Shown here piece after piece: positions 53,738 through 61,950 of a stretch of 64,000 nucleotides of DNA (position 1 is the first letter of the stretch; every line of letters starts with the position of its first letter). Both the position numbers and the translations under genes were made by a program. The notes beneath the pieces are model-generated. The model saw nothing but the letters and a program-made list of their open reading frames with translations, was not told the DNA's origin and did no database searches. The stretch lies in contig NZ_FQUF01000011.1 in the NCBI RefSeq assembly GCF_900129085.1, forward strand, positions 1 through 64,000, given 5' to 3'. The stretch comes from Atopostipes suicloacalis DSM 15692. GTDB lineage: Bacteria > Bacillota > Bacilli > Lactobacillales > Carnobacteriaceae_A.

Positions 53738-54427
53738 ATGCGAATATTAATTGCAGATGATGATCGAGAAATTTGTGATTTATTGGAAATTTATATTAAT
53801 AATGAAGGCTTTGAAGTAATCAAAGCTTATGATGGGAAAGAAGCCTACCAAAAATTTATAGAAAGCAATCCCGATTGCTTAGTGTTAGATATTATGATGC
53901 CTGAAATGGATGGTTTGGAAGTCGTCAAAAAAATTCGTGAAGAATCACAGGTCCCTATTTTAATGTTAAGTGCAAAAACCGCAGATATTGATAAAATTCG
54001 AGGCCTCGCAAAAGGGGCAGATGATTATGTCGTCAAACCTTTTAATCCTTTAGAAGTAGTTGCTCGTATCAAATCTTTGTTGCGCCGCAGTTCTTTTGGT
54101 AAAGAACCGCATGAACAAACGGGCGAAATTAAGATTGGCTCATTAATCATTAATAAAGACCAGCATGAAGTGACGACTATCGATGGAGAATCTGTTCATT
54201 TAACCGTCTTAGAGTTTGGTATTTTATATTTATTAGCCAGCAATCCTAATCGTGTTTTTAGTGCGGATGAAATCTTTGAGCGTGTGTGGCAACAAGAAAA
54301 CGCGGTTCCTTCCAAAACAGTCATGGTGCATGTCAGTCATTTGCGTGATAAATTAGAGCAAGTCACCAGTGGCGAAGAAATCGTGAAAACAGTTTGGGGA
54401 GTGGGCTATAAAATTGAAGCAGACTAA
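53738..54427 (+). CDS. OmpR-family response regulator (VanR-like)
   Basis: The 229-residue regulator has a receiver domain with the acidic pocket (DDD at 7-9), phosphoacceptor D51 in VLDIMMPEMDG and K100 in VVKPFNP, followed by an OmpR-type winged helix (LTVLEFGILYLLASNPNRVF; TVMVHVSHLRDKLEQV; VWGVGYKIE). It resembles VanR-type regulators in length and sequence style. The start is ATG 53738 after AGAGGAAAG; the frame upstream to 53690 is not supported. It overlaps the kinase gene by 14 bases. Confidence 0.88.
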   Translation: MRILIADDDREICDLLEIYINNEGFEVIKAYDGKEAYQKFIESNPDCLVLDIMMPEMDGLEVVKKIREESQVPILMLSAKTADIDKIRGLAKGADDYVVKPFNPLEVVARIKSLLRRSSFGKEPHEQTGEIKIGSLIINKDQHEVTTIDGESVHLTVLEFGILYLLASNPNRVFSADEIFERVWQQENAVPSKTVMVHVSHLRDKLEQVTSGEEIVKTVWGVGYKIEAD

Positions 54428-55598
54428 TCAATTTTCTACAGACCATCAAGCAAAAACTTCTCTCAAGTTAACCTCCTATGAGAAAGGGGTTTTAGTGGGA
54501 GAAGGTTTTATCACGGCAGGTATTATAGTGTTATTGTATTATGCGACCTACCAGATTTTTCGAATTTTAGTGAATGCTTTTCCAACATTTTTTGAAGATT
54601 TTTGGTTTTTTGGTGATTTATTTATTGAGATGAAAGACCAGAGTTTGTTTGAGGTGAATCCTTTTGTCTATATTTTTCTGTTGCTTCTAGCAATCATTGC
54701 TATTGTCTGGCGCTTACGCAGACGGTATCGAAATTATGAAATACGACATATTATTTCAGAACTACATTATATTGCGCAAGGAAACTTTGAGTATCGGATT
54801 CCACCCAGTAAAGATAGCGATCTTCAAGAATTTATTGATAGTATTCATGTCTTAGTGGACTCAACCATCGCGGCCATGGAAGAAGAACGACGCTTGGAGC
54901 AAATAAAAGATGAGCTGATTACTAACGTGAGCCATGACATTCGAACGCCTTTAACTTCAGTCATTGGCTATTTAGGATTGGTCGAACAAGACCGTTATCA
55001 TTCAATCGAAGAAGCGCGTGGTTATGTGCACACCGCCTATAAAAAAGCACGTCAAATGAAAACATTAGTGGATGATTTATTTGAATATACCACCGTTCGT
55101 CAAACCGATACGCCTTTAAATTTAATCACATTTGATATGGTTCAATTGTTAGAACAACTGGCGATTGATTTTCAGATCGAAGCTGAGGAAAAAGGAATGG
55201 ATATCGAAATTCATTCATCCAAAGAGCGGTTAATGATGGAAGGCGACTCAGAAAAGCTTGTGCGCGTATTTAATAACCTTTTAACGAATGCCTTAAAATA
55301 TGGGAAAGGTGGGAAAAAAATTGCGATTGATATTGAGCAAACGAAGGAAAATCATGTTCAAATAGCAATTAAAAACGATGGAGAACCCATTCCGGATGAA
55401 GCTTTGGATCAATTATTTGAACGTTTTTATCGGGCAGAGACTTCCCGATCTCAAGAATCAGCCAGTACCGGCTTAGGCTTAGCCATTGCTAAGGGGATCG
55501 TCGAGTTGCATTCGGGAACTATTACTGCAGAAACAAACAATGAATGGACAAAGTTCATTATTGATTTACCGTTAAAAGCAAAAGTAAGTAAGGGTTAA
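54414..55598 (+). CDS. Sensor histidine kinase (VanS-like)
   Basis: The 394-residue kinase has two membrane helices (about 30-47 and 84-99) separated by a short extracellular loop and a HAMP-like region. The dimerisation box NVSHDIRTPLTSVIGYL (H174) and a catalytic domain with NNLLTNALKYG, ERFYRAET and STGLGLAIAKGIVELHSG follow. It pairs with the upstream regulator. The small loop suggests sensing within or near the membrane. The next gene is a D,D-carboxypeptidase, so cell-wall stress is a likely theme, as with VanRS and DdcRS of enterococci. No vanHAX-type genes are present. Confidence 0.88.
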   Translation: MKQTNQFSTDHQAKTSLKLTSYEKGVLVGEGFITAGIIVLLYYATYQIFRILVNAFPTFFEDFWFFGDLFIEMKDQSLFEVNPFVYIFLLLLAIIAIVWRLRRRYRNYEIRHIISELHYIAQGNFEYRIPPSKDSDLQEFIDSIHVLVDSTIAAMEEERRLEQIKDELITNVSHDIRTPLTSVIGYLGLVEQDRYHSIEEARGYVHTAYKKARQMKTLVDDLFEYTTVRQTDTPLNLITFDMVQLLEQLAIDFQIEAEEKGMDIEIHSSKERLMMEGDSEKLVRVFNNLLTNALKYGKGGKKIAIDIEQTKENHVQIAIKNDGEPIPDEALDQLFERFYRAETSRSQESASTGLGLAIAKGIVELHSGTITAETNNEWTKFIIDLPLKAKVSKG

Positions 55599-55605
55599 GG
55601 TCTTT

Positions 55606-55761
55606 TTCACGACAAATAGTATAACTTTATGAATACATCTAAAGACTCGTTTATTTCATGACAAATATGTGGTATCCTTTTAGATAGTTTAGTGAACCTA
55701 CGCGAATGCTACTGCCTATCAGGGTTTAGTAAATATTTTGTCATTATGAAATAAATGAGTC
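55606..55761. promoter_or_regulatory. Inverted and direct repeats upstream of dacA
   Basis: A 25-base arm (55644-55668, starting GACTCGTTTATTTCATGACA) and a 31-base arm (55731-55761) are imperfect inverted copies separated by 62 bases. TTCAYGACAAATA also occurs as a direct repeat at 55606-55618 and 55655-55667 (49 bases apart), and a related form lies in the right arm. They may be binding sites for the adjacent response regulator or a small structured element. Confidence 0.5.
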
Positions 55762-55833
55762 ATTTTATTTATAAAATAAGAAGCCTCAAGTAACGAATAC
55801 GAATGAAATTAGAAGTTAGGGGAAAAACAAGAA

Positions 55834-57165
55834 ATGTTCAATCAAAAAATAAAATTAAATCTTAAAAAAAGTACTATTATCGGAGCCTCATCCGCCGCTT
55901 TATTTGGAGCTCTTGCACCAAATTTAGGACAGGCTGTTCAAGCAAAAAGCTTAGATGTGGATGCTGAAGCGTCTATTATCGTAGACTTTGATACCGGTCA
56001 AATTCTTCAAGGTCAAGACATTGATGAACCATTAGGGATTGCTTCCATGTCAAAGATGATCGTCGAGTATATTCTTTTTGAAGAAGTAGACGCTGGGAAT
56101 ATCTCTTGGGACAAAGAAGTTTCCATTAGTGACCACGCTTATCAAATTAGTCAAAATTATGAATTGTCAAACGTTCCTCTAAGAATTGACGATACTTACA
56201 CAATAAAAGAGTTATATGAAGCCATGGCCATTTATTCCGCAAATGGAGCAACAGTTGCAATTGCAGAAGCGATTGCTGGTTCAGAACCAGAATTTGTTGA
56301 TCGTATGATCGAGACGGTCGAATCCTTTGGGGTAACCGATGCTTCTTTAGTGAATGCAACGGGTTTAAATAATGAATATTTACAAGATAATCTTTATCCA
56401 GGATCTTCAGAATCTGATGAAAACATGATGAGTGCTCGATCAGCTGCAATTATAGCGAACCACATTTTAACCGACTATCCAGAGATCCTTGAAATTGCTA
56501 GTACACCAACAAAAACATTCCGCGAAGGAACTGTGGATGCAGTAAACATGGTCAACTGGAACTGGATGTTACCAGGAATGCTTTTTGAACGAGAACATGT
56601 GGATGGACTAAAAACAGGAACAACCGATTTGGCAGGCGCAACTTTCGCAGGAACTGCAGAAGAAGAGGGACGCCGTTTAATCACCGTTGTTCTAAATTCA
56701 GGAGACGATAAAACCACACGCTTTGTTGAAACAGACAAAATGATGGACTTTGGTTTTGACGAATGGACAATGCAAGAAGTGACCGAAAACTGGGAAGATA
56801 GATTAGATTATGAACCATTAGCCGTCGCAAATGGTAAAGAAGATACTGTAAACTTTGAACCTAGTGAAACACTTGAAATGCTTGTTCAATTAGATGACAA
56901 TATAGAAGAAGATTTAAATTATTCTGTTGTCTGGAATCCTGATATTCTAACTGAAGATGGATCCGTAGAAGCTCCAATCGCTAAAGGAATGGAGTTAGGG
57001 GAATTAGTAATTGAGTATTCTGGAAATGAGCTAGGCTATTTAGAAAAAGATAAAGTAACCTCTGTTCCTTTAGTAGCTACCGAAGCTGTCGATAAAGCAG
57101 GCTTATTTGGTCAAGCGTGGAATTGGATGGTCTCATTCTTTGACAGTATTGCTAGTCGATTCTAA
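55834..57165 (+). CDS. dacA: D-alanyl-D-alanine carboxypeptidase (PBP5/DacA type)
   Basis: A 443-residue low-molecular-weight PBP. A signal peptide (about 1-38, ending AVQAKS) leads to the peptidase S11 domain with the three active-site motifs: SMSK (71-74), SAN (135-137) and KTG (260-262). A C-terminal beta domain (about 320-420) and an amphipathic terminal helix (AWNWMVSFFDSIASRF) for membrane attachment follow. It removes the terminal D-Ala of pentapeptides outside the cell. It lies between a VanRS-like system and serS; dacA near serS is a known arrangement in Firmicutes. Confidence 0.92.
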   Translation: MFNQKIKLNLKKSTIIGASSAALFGALAPNLGQAVQAKSLDVDAEASIIVDFDTGQILQGQDIDEPLGIASMSKMIVEYILFEEVDAGNISWDKEVSISDHAYQISQNYELSNVPLRIDDTYTIKELYEAMAIYSANGATVAIAEAIAGSEPEFVDRMIETVESFGVTDASLVNATGLNNEYLQDNLYPGSSESDENMMSARSAAIIANHILTDYPEILEIASTPTKTFREGTVDAVNMVNWNWMLPGMLFEREHVDGLKTGTTDLAGATFAGTAEEEGRRLITVVLNSGDDKTTRFVETDKMMDFGFDEWTMQEVTENWEDRLDYEPLAVANGKEDTVNFEPSETLEMLVQLDDNIEEDLNYSVVWNPDILTEDGSVEAPIAKGMELGELVIEYSGNELGYLEKDKVTSVPLVATEAVDKAGLFGQAWNWMVSFFDSIASRF

Positions 57166-57219
57166 TAAAAAGTTTAAAATGTATAAAAAAATAAGAAAAA
57201 ATCAAAGGAGTGTTGCTTC

Positions 57220-58509
57220 ATGTTGGATATGAAACTTATTCGAAATGACTTCGAAAAAGCTACAGAACAATTAAAAAAACGTGGTGTAAAAAAAGAAGAC
57301 ATTGCACGTTTACAAGAAATGGATAAAAAGCGCAGAGATCTAATTCAAAAATCAGAACAGTTGAAAAATGAACGCAATCAAGTAACCAAAGAAATTGCGG
57401 AGAAAAAACGAAACAAAGAATCTGCGGATGAAGCCATCCACTCCATGCAAAAAGTTAGCAAAGAAATTAAAAAAGCAGATCATGAACTCGAAAAAGTAAA
57501 GGCAGAAACAAATGATATTGCCTCAAGACTCCCAAACTTACCCCACAAATCAGTCCCAGTAGGAGAAACGGAAGACGATAACGTGGAAATTAGCCGTTGG
57601 GGAGATGAGCTCATTGCTCGACCAGGAGAGAATCCAAAACCTCATTGGGAAATTGGCGAAAACCTAGGAATTTTAGATTTCCAACGAGGAGCAAAGGTTG
57701 CTCAAAGTCGTTTTGTTTACTATAAAGGAGCAGCTGCACGTTTAGAACGAGCCCTCTATAACTTTATGCTCGACACGCATACCTCTGAAAATGGATATGA
57801 AGAACTCGTAACCCCTTACTTAGTTAATGATGATTCAATGTATGCGACGGGGCAATTTCCAAAGTTCAAAGAAGATGTCTATGAAATAGAAAACGAAAAT
57901 CTTACATTAATTCCAACTGCCGAAGTTCCTTTAACAAATTACTATCGAGATGAAATTCTAGATGAAGCAGACTTACCAAAATATTTTACAGCGATGAGTC
58001 CAAGTTTCCGTTCTGAAGCTGGAAGTGCTGGACGAGACACTAGAGGATTGATTCGACTCCATCAATTCCACAAAGTTGAATTAGTAAAACTAGCCACACC
58101 TGAAGAATCTTACAATGAATTAGAAAAAATGACACGCGATGCAGAAGGCATTTTAGAAAAGTTAGAATTACCTTATCGCCGTATCGTATTATGTACAGGT
58201 GACATGGGCTTTGCTGCAGCCAAAACGTATGATTTAGAAGTGTGGATGCCAGCTCAAGATACTTATCGCGAAATTAGTTCTTGTTCAAATACCGAAGATT
58301 TCCAAGCTCGTCGAGGAATGATCCGTTTCCGTCGTGAAGAAAGTGGAAAAATCCAATATGCACATACTTTAAATGGGTCAGGTTTAGCTGTTGGCCGAAC
58401 GGTAGCAGCCATTTTGGAAAATTACCAACAAGAAGACGGTTCAGTGAAAGTTCCAAAAGTATTAGTTCCTTATATGGGTGGCCTAGAAGTTATTACAGAA
58501 AAAAACTAA
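57220..58509 (+). CDS. serS: Seryl-tRNA synthetase
   Basis: The 429-residue class II synthetase has the long N-terminal coiled-coil arm (about residues 28-100) that binds the tRNA-Ser variable arm. Motif 2, [20 protein letters not shown], and motif 3, [16 protein letters not shown], follow. AAAGGAG precedes the ATG. Only 54 bases separate it from dacA, with no terminator, so the two may be cotranscribed. A T-box is not visible. Confidence 0.95.
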   Translation: MLDMKLIRNDFEKATEQLKKRGVKKEDIARLQEMDKKRRDLIQKSEQLKNERNQVTKEIAEKKRNKESADEAIHSMQKVSKEIKKADHELEKVKAETNDIASRLPNLPHKSVPVGETEDDNVEISRWGDELIARPGENPKPHWEIGENLGILDFQRGAKVAQSRFVYYKGAAARLERALYNFMLDTHTSENGYEELVTPYLVNDDSMYATGQFPKFKEDVYEIENENLTLIPTAEVPLTNYYRDEILDEADLPKYFTAMSPSFRSEAGSAGRDTRGLIRLHQFHKVELVKLATPEESYNELEKMTRDAEGILEKLELPYRRIVLCTGDMGFAAAKTYDLEVWMPAQDTYREISSCSNTEDFQARRGMIRFRREESGKIQYAHTLNGSGLAVGRTVAAILENYQQEDGSVKVPKVLVPYMGGLEVITEKN

Positions 58510-58527
58510 AAATATTAAAAAATACTG

Positions 58528-58557
58528 AAAGACCTCTTTTTTGCAAGGGGTCTTTTT
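58528..58557 (+). terminator. Terminator after serS
   Basis: AAAGACCTCTT (58528-58538) pairs with AAGGGGTCTTT (58545-58555) around a short loop and runs into a T tail. Confidence 0.8.
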
Positions 58558-58639
58558 ACTCGGTATAATAGGCCTGATAATAGGAAAACATCGTATTTAA
58601 GCGAGCACTTAAACTTTTTTAAAGAAAAGAGGACTAAAC

Positions 58640-59173
58640 ATGGCAGAATTTAAAAAAGCTGTTTTTGCAGGTGGCTGTTTTTGGTGTATGGTCGAGCCCT
58701 TCGACTCCTTACCGGGAATTGAAGCTGTAGTCTCTGGTTTTACCGGGGGGCACGTCGAAAATCCGACTTATAATGAGGTTGTACGGGGAGGTACAGGTCA
58801 CACTGAAGCTGTCGAAATCACTTATGACCCAGACAAGATTTCCTATAAAGATTTAGTCGAAATTTATTGGCGACAAACAGATCCAACCGATGCTGCTGGG
58901 CAATTTGCGGATCGTGGCGAAGGATATCGCCCAGTTATTTATTATAGTAATGAAGAAGAACGTCAAATTGCTGAAGAATCCAAAAAGAATCTGGAAGAAA
59001 ATGGTCCCTTCCATGAACCTATAGTGACATCTATAGAGCCAAGAGAACCTTTCTATGCAGCAGAAGATTACCATCAAGACTTCTACAAAAAAGAATCCGC
59101 CCATTATAAAAGATACAGTGTAGGTTCAGGCCGTGTACCATTTTTAGAAAAACATTGGGAAGATAATGACTAG
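58640..59173 (+). CDS. msrA: Peptide-methionine (S)-S-oxide reductase
   Basis: The 177-residue enzyme has the MsrA active site [11 protein letters not shown] near residue 11, followed by [34 protein letters not shown]-type [23 protein letters not shown] and the C-terminal [10 protein letters not shown]. It reduces the S epimer of methionine sulfoxide in proteins. The usual MsrB partner is not adjacent or fused. AAAGAGG precedes the ATG at normal distance. Confidence 0.93.
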   Translation: MAEFKKAVFAGGCFWCMVEPFDSLPGIEAVVSGFTGGHVENPTYNEVVRGGTGHTEAVEITYDPDKISYKDLVEIYWRQTDPTDAAGQFADRGEGYRPVIYYSNEEERQIAEESKKNLEENGPFHEPIVTSIEPREPFYAAEDYHQDFYKKESAHYKRYSVGSGRVPFLEKHWEDND

Positions 59174-59227
59174 TATAGGGTTTTAATCCTACTAAAAGAA
59201 AATATTTTAAAAAGTTTTAAAAATGTG

Positions 59228-59256
59228 TTGACATTTAAATAATAACTGTGTATTAT
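59228..59256 (+). promoter_or_regulatory. Strong promoter of the 5S rRNA/tRNA operon
   Basis: TTGACA (59228-59233), a 17-bp spacer and TATTAT (59251-59256), near-consensus, about 36 bases before the 5S gene. Confidence 0.8.
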
Positions 59257-59291
59257 ATAGTAGTTGCTGTGGTGAACACGGCACATAAAAA

Positions 59292-59408
59292 GTTTGGTGA
59301 TTAATGCAAGAAGGTACCACCTGTTCCCATGCCGAACACAGCCGTTAAGCTTCTTAGCGCCGAGGATAGTGAAGGGTTTCCCTTTGTGAAAGCCGGACAT
59401 TGCCATTC
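59292..59408 (+). rRNA. rrf: 5S ribosomal RNA
   Basis: The highly conserved core is present: ACCTGTTCCCATGCCGAACA, CGTTAAGCTTCTTAGCGCCG and GGACATTGCCATTC at the 3' end. The two ends pair (TTTGGTGA with the terminal stretch only imperfectly), and total length is about 117. No 16S or 23S gene precedes it; msrA ends about 120 bases upstream. Confidence 0.9.
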
Positions 59409-59418
59409 TTTTTATAAT

Positions 59419-59491
59419 GGAGAATTAGCTCAGTTGGGAGAGCACCTGCCTTACAAGCAGGGGGTCACTGGTTCGAGCCCAGTATTCTCCA
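59419..59491 (+). tRNA. tRNA-Val (UAC)
   Basis: Cloverleaf with acceptor GGAGAAT/ATTCTCC; anticodon loop CTTACAA gives TAC. No encoded CCA. Confidence 0.95.
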
Positions 59492-59496
59492 TTTTT

Positions 59497-59569
59497 GAGC
59501 CATTAGCTCAGTCGGTAGAGCATTTGACTTTTAATCAAAGGGTCGCAGGTTCGATTCCTGCATGGCTCA
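59497..59569 (+). tRNA. tRNA-Lys (UUU)
   Basis: Acceptor GAGCCAT/ATGGCTC; anticodon loop CTTTTAA gives TTT. No encoded CCA. Confidence 0.95.
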
Positions 59570-59583
59570 TCGAGAATTTAGCA

Positions 59584-59629
59584 AGACAATAAAAATGTAC
59601 TTGCAATTCTTTTTTTATTGTCTTATAAT
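59584..59629 (+). promoter_or_regulatory. Hairpin plus internal promoter within the tRNA cluster
   Basis: AAGACAATAAAAA can pair with TTTTTTATTGTCTT (59584-59624). Overlapping it is TTGCAA (59601-59606), a 17-bp spacer and TATAAT (59624-59629), so the remaining tRNA genes may have their own promoter. Confidence 0.55.
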
Positions 59630-59648
59630 ATTACTTGCGTCAAAAAAG

Positions 59649-59721
59649 GCCGGCTTAGCTCAGTTGGTAGAGCATCTGATTTGTAATCAGGGGGTCGTGG
59701 GTTCAACTCCTACAGCCGGCA
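59649..59721 (+). tRNA. tRNA-Thr (UGU)
   Basis: Acceptor GCCGGCT/AGCCGGC; anticodon loop TTTGTAA gives TGT. Confidence 0.95.
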
Positions 59722-59751
59722 TTTGAATTTTGTTTTAAAGTGAAGCAAAAT

Positions 59752-59823
59752 GCGGAAGTAGTTCAGTGGTAGAACACCACCTTGCCAAGGTGGGGGTCGC
59801 GGGTTCGAACCCCGTCTTCCGCT
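59752..59823 (+). tRNA. tRNA-Gly (GCC)
   Basis: Acceptor GCGGAAG/CTTCCGC; anticodon loop TTGCCAA gives GCC. Confidence 0.95.
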
Positions 59824-59862
59824 TCTAAAAATGAATAAGTTTTAGATGGGATTTAGCGTTTA

Positions 59863-59948
59863 GCCGGGGTGGCGGAATAGGTAGACGCACAGGACTTAAA
59901 ATCCTGCGGAGAGTTGTCTCCGTGCCGGTTCGATTCCGGCTCTCGGTA
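59863..59948 (+). tRNA. tRNA-Leu (UAA)
   Basis: Long variable arm; anticodon loop CTTAAAA gives TAA. The acceptor stem has several G-T pairs. Confidence 0.93.
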
Positions 59949-59978
59949 TTGTGCATCAAATAATATTATTAATAACAT

Positions 59979-60052
59979 GCACCCTTAGCTCAATTGGATA
60001 GAGTGTCTGACTACGAATCAGAAGGTTACAGGTTCAACTCCTGTAGGGTGCG
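59979..60052 (+). tRNA. tRNA-Arg (ACG)
   Basis: Acceptor GCACCCT/AGGGTGC; anticodon loop CTACGAA gives ACG, whose A34 would be edited to inosine. Confidence 0.95.
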
Positions 60053-60088
60053 TTTTCTTTTTTAATGAAATAGAATCATTTATCTATA

Positions 60089-60162
60089 CGGGAAGTGGCT
60101 CAGCTTGGTAGAGCACCTGGTTTGGGACCAGGGGGTCGCAGGTTCAAGTCCTGTCTTCCCGA
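60089..60162 (+). tRNA. tRNA-Pro (UGG)
   Basis: Acceptor CGGGAAG/CTTCCCG; anticodon loop TTTGGGA gives TGG. Confidence 0.95.
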
Positions 60163-60167
60163 TAAAT

Positions 60168-60241
60168 GGCGGCGTAGCTCAGCTGGCTAGAGCGTACGGT
60201 TCATACCCGTGAGGTCGGGGGTTCGATCCCCTCTGCCGCTA
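60168..60241 (+). tRNA. tRNA-Met, elongator (CAU)
   Basis: Anticodon loop TTCATAC gives CAT. Body (GCGTACGG ... CCGTGAGGTCGGGGG) resembles the elongator tRNA-Met of Bacillus. Confidence 0.88.
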
Positions 60242-60267
60242 TATCTTTATCCGAGTTAAATGTTAGC

Positions 60268-60341
60268 GGACCTTTAGCTCAGCTGGTTAGAGCAGACGGC
60301 TCATAACCGTCCGGTCGCTGGTTCGAATCCAGCAAGGTCCA
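60268..60341 (+). tRNA. tRNA-Ile2 (CAU, lysidine-modified)
   Basis: Anticodon loop CTCATAA gives CAT, but the body (GGACCTTTAGCTC, CAGACGG...CCGTCCGG) is that of the AUA-reading tRNA-Ile2 of Firmicutes, a TilS substrate. Confidence 0.82.
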
Positions 60342-60397
60342 TAGTGCTTACCGGGATTGTTTGAGTTAAGTCCAAAGTTGTACTTTGAATAACTTAA

Positions 60398-60471
60398 GGC
60401 CCCGTAGTGTAGCGGTTTACCACGCCTCCCTGTCACGGAGGAGATCGCCGGTTCAAATCCGGTCGGGGTCG
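60398..60471 (+). tRNA. tRNA-Asp (GUC), copy 1
   Basis: Anticodon loop CTGTCAC gives GTC. Identical to the copy at 60972. Confidence 0.95.
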
Positions 60472-60478
60472 TAAATAT

Positions 60479-60549
60479 GCGGGTGTAGTTTAGTGGTAAA
60501 ACTACAGCCTTCCAAGCTGTTGTCGGGAGTTCGATTCTCCTCACCCGCT
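60479..60549 (+). tRNA. tRNA-Gly (UCC)
   Basis: Acceptor GCGGGTG/CACCCGC; anticodon loop CTTCCAA gives TCC. Confidence 0.95.
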
Positions 60550-60563
60550 TTCCATTTTAATAC

Positions 60564-60637
<74 letters not shown>

Positions 60638-60660
60638 TTAGCAATATAAAATATAATAAA

Positions 60661-60732
60661 GGCCCCTTGGTCAAGTGGTTAAGACATCGCCCTTTCACGG
60701 CGGTATCACGGGTTCGAATCCCGTAGGGGTCA
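60661..60732 (+). tRNA. tRNA-Glu (UUC)
   Basis: Acceptor GGCCCCT/AGGGGTC; anticodon loop CTTTCAC gives TTC. Confidence 0.95.
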
Positions 60733-60743
60733 TTTTACAACAT

Positions 60744-60833
60744 GGAGGATTACCCAAGTCCGGCTGAAGGGATCGGTCTTGAAAACCGACAGACGCTTAA
60801 CGGCGTGCGGGGGTTCGAATCCCTCATCCTCCT
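60744..60833 (+). tRNA. tRNA-Ser (UGA)
   Basis: Acceptor GGAGGAT/ATCCTCC; long variable arm; anticodon loop CTTGAAA gives TGA. Confidence 0.95.
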
Positions 60834-60844
60834 TATACTATTAT

Positions 60845-60917
60845 CGCGGGGTGGAGCAGTTGGCAGCTCGTCGGGCTCATAACCCGGAGGTCGTAGGTTC
60901 AAGTCCTACCCCCGCAA
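60845..60917 (+). tRNA. Initiator tRNA-fMet (CAU)
   Basis: Acceptor CGCGGGG/CCCCGCA has the C1-A72 mismatch and the anticodon stem has three G-C pairs (GGG/CCC), both initiator marks. Confidence 0.95.
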
Positions 60918-60971
60918 TTATCCTATTTATCCTTTATTTTTGTTGTAAATATGATATAATAAGATATACAA

Positions 60972-61045
60972 GGCCCCGTAGTGTAGCGGTTTACCACGCC
61001 TCCCTGTCACGGAGGAGATCGCCGGTTCAAATCCGGTCGGGGTCG
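60972..61045 (+). tRNA. tRNA-Asp (GUC), copy 2
   Basis: Same sequence as the copy at 60398; anticodon GTC. Confidence 0.95.
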
Positions 61046-61049
61046 TACT

Positions 61050-61122
61050 GGCGCAGTAGCTCAGTTGGTAGAGCAACGGATTGAAGCTCCGTGTGTCGGC
61101 AGTTCAACTCTGTCCTGCGCCA
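61050..61122 (+). tRNA. tRNA-Phe (GAA)
   Basis: Acceptor GGCGCAG/CTGCGCC; anticodon loop TTGAAGC gives GAA. Confidence 0.95.
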
Positions 61123-61145
61123 TTATTGTTTATTTAATTAAATGC

Positions 61146-61228
61146 GGAGGGATAGCGAAGTGGCCAAACGCAACGGACTGTAAATCCGTCCTCTTTCGAG
61201 TTCGAAGGTTCAAATCCTTCTCCCTCCA
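61146..61228 (+). tRNA. tRNA-Tyr (GUA)
   Basis: Acceptor GGAGGGA/TCCCTCC; long variable arm; anticodon loop CTGTAAA gives GTA. Confidence 0.95.
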
Positions 61229-61232
61229 CTTT

Positions 61233-61303
61233 AGGGGTATAGTTTAATGGCAAAACTACGGTCTCCAAAACCGTCGATGTGGGTTCAACTCCTGCTACCC
61301 CTG
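61233..61303 (+). tRNA. tRNA-Trp (CCA)
   Basis: Acceptor AGGGGTA/TACCCCT; anticodon loop CTCCAAA gives CCA. Confidence 0.95.
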
Positions 61304-61324
61304 TGTAACACAATTTAATATGAT

Positions 61325-61399
61325 GGCGGTTGTGGTGAAGTGGTTAACACATCGGCTTGTGGCGCCGACACTCGTGGGTTCGATCCCCATCAGCCGCCC
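61325..61399 (+). tRNA. tRNA-His (GUG)
   Basis: Anticodon loop TTGTGGC gives GTG; C73 discriminator as in tRNA-His. The base before G1 is T, so G-1 is not encoded at that position in this reading. Confidence 0.93.
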
Positions 61400-61405
61400 T
61401 TTGAT

Positions 61406-61477
61406 TGGGCTATAGCCAAGCGGTAAGGCATCGGGTTTTGATCCCGTGTATCCCAGGTTCGAATCCTGGTAGCCCAG
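61406..61477 (+). tRNA. tRNA-Gln (UUG)
   Basis: Acceptor TGGGCTA/TAGCCCA; anticodon loop TTTTGAT gives TTG. Confidence 0.95.
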
Positions 61478-61495
61478 TTTTTTATTTTGATTTTT

Positions 61496-61567
61496 GGCGC
61501 GGTAGCCAAGTGGTAAGGCCGGGGTCTGCAAAACCCCTATTCGTCGGTTCAAATCCGATCCGTGCCT
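61496..61567 (+). tRNA. tRNA-Cys (GCA)
   Basis: Acceptor GGCGCGG/CCGTGCC (one G-T pair); anticodon loop CTGCAAA gives GCA. Confidence 0.95.
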
Positions 61568-61616
61568 TTGGTTGATTTAAAACGACTTATAGTAAGCACG
61601 GCAATAAGCACATCTA

Positions 61617-61701
61617 GCCGGTGTGGCGGAACTGGCAGACGCGCGGGACTCAAAATCCCGTGTCCATTGCGGACGTGTCGGTTCGATCCCGACCACCGGT
61701 A
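61617..61701 (+). tRNA. tRNA-Leu (CAA)
   Basis: Acceptor GCCGGTG/CACCGGT; long variable arm; anticodon loop CTCAAAA gives CAA. Last gene of the cluster. Confidence 0.95.
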
Positions 61702-61734
61702 TTTACACATTATTTTAAAATCTTACAAAATGTT

Positions 61735-61779
61735 AAGCACTCTATCTTTCGTATTTTCGAAGAGGTAGAGTGCTTTTTT
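61735..61779 (+). terminator. Terminator of the tRNA operon
   Basis: AAGCACTCTA and CTTTCG (61735-61751) pair with CGAAGAG and TAGAGTGCTT (61758-61775) and are followed by a T run. Confidence 0.88.
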
Positions 61780-61829
61780 GTGTTGTTAGAGTGTCTTTAG
61801 GACGATTATTTTTAAGGAAAAAGTTAACA

Positions 61830-61857
61830 TTGCAGTTTGGGATATTTGGAGTATACT
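61830..61857 (+). promoter_or_regulatory. Candidate trkA promoter
   Basis: TTGCAG (61830-61835), a 16-bp spacer and TATACT (61852-61857), about 95 bases before the trkA start. Confidence 0.45.
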
Positions 61858-61950
61858 ATGTTTCAAACGGTTTTTTATTTTGTTAGGATGGCAATAGATA
61901 AAAGCCGAATTTAAAATATAGGAAATGAAAAGTAGTAGGTGAGAGTTTAA

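Noticed and set aside
53738-57165. Vancomycin-resistance gene cluster
   Set aside because: Only VanRS-like regulators and a housekeeping-type DacA are present; no vanH, ligase or vanX genes adjoin. The kinase-carboxypeptidase pairing resembles DdcRS-ddcY instead.
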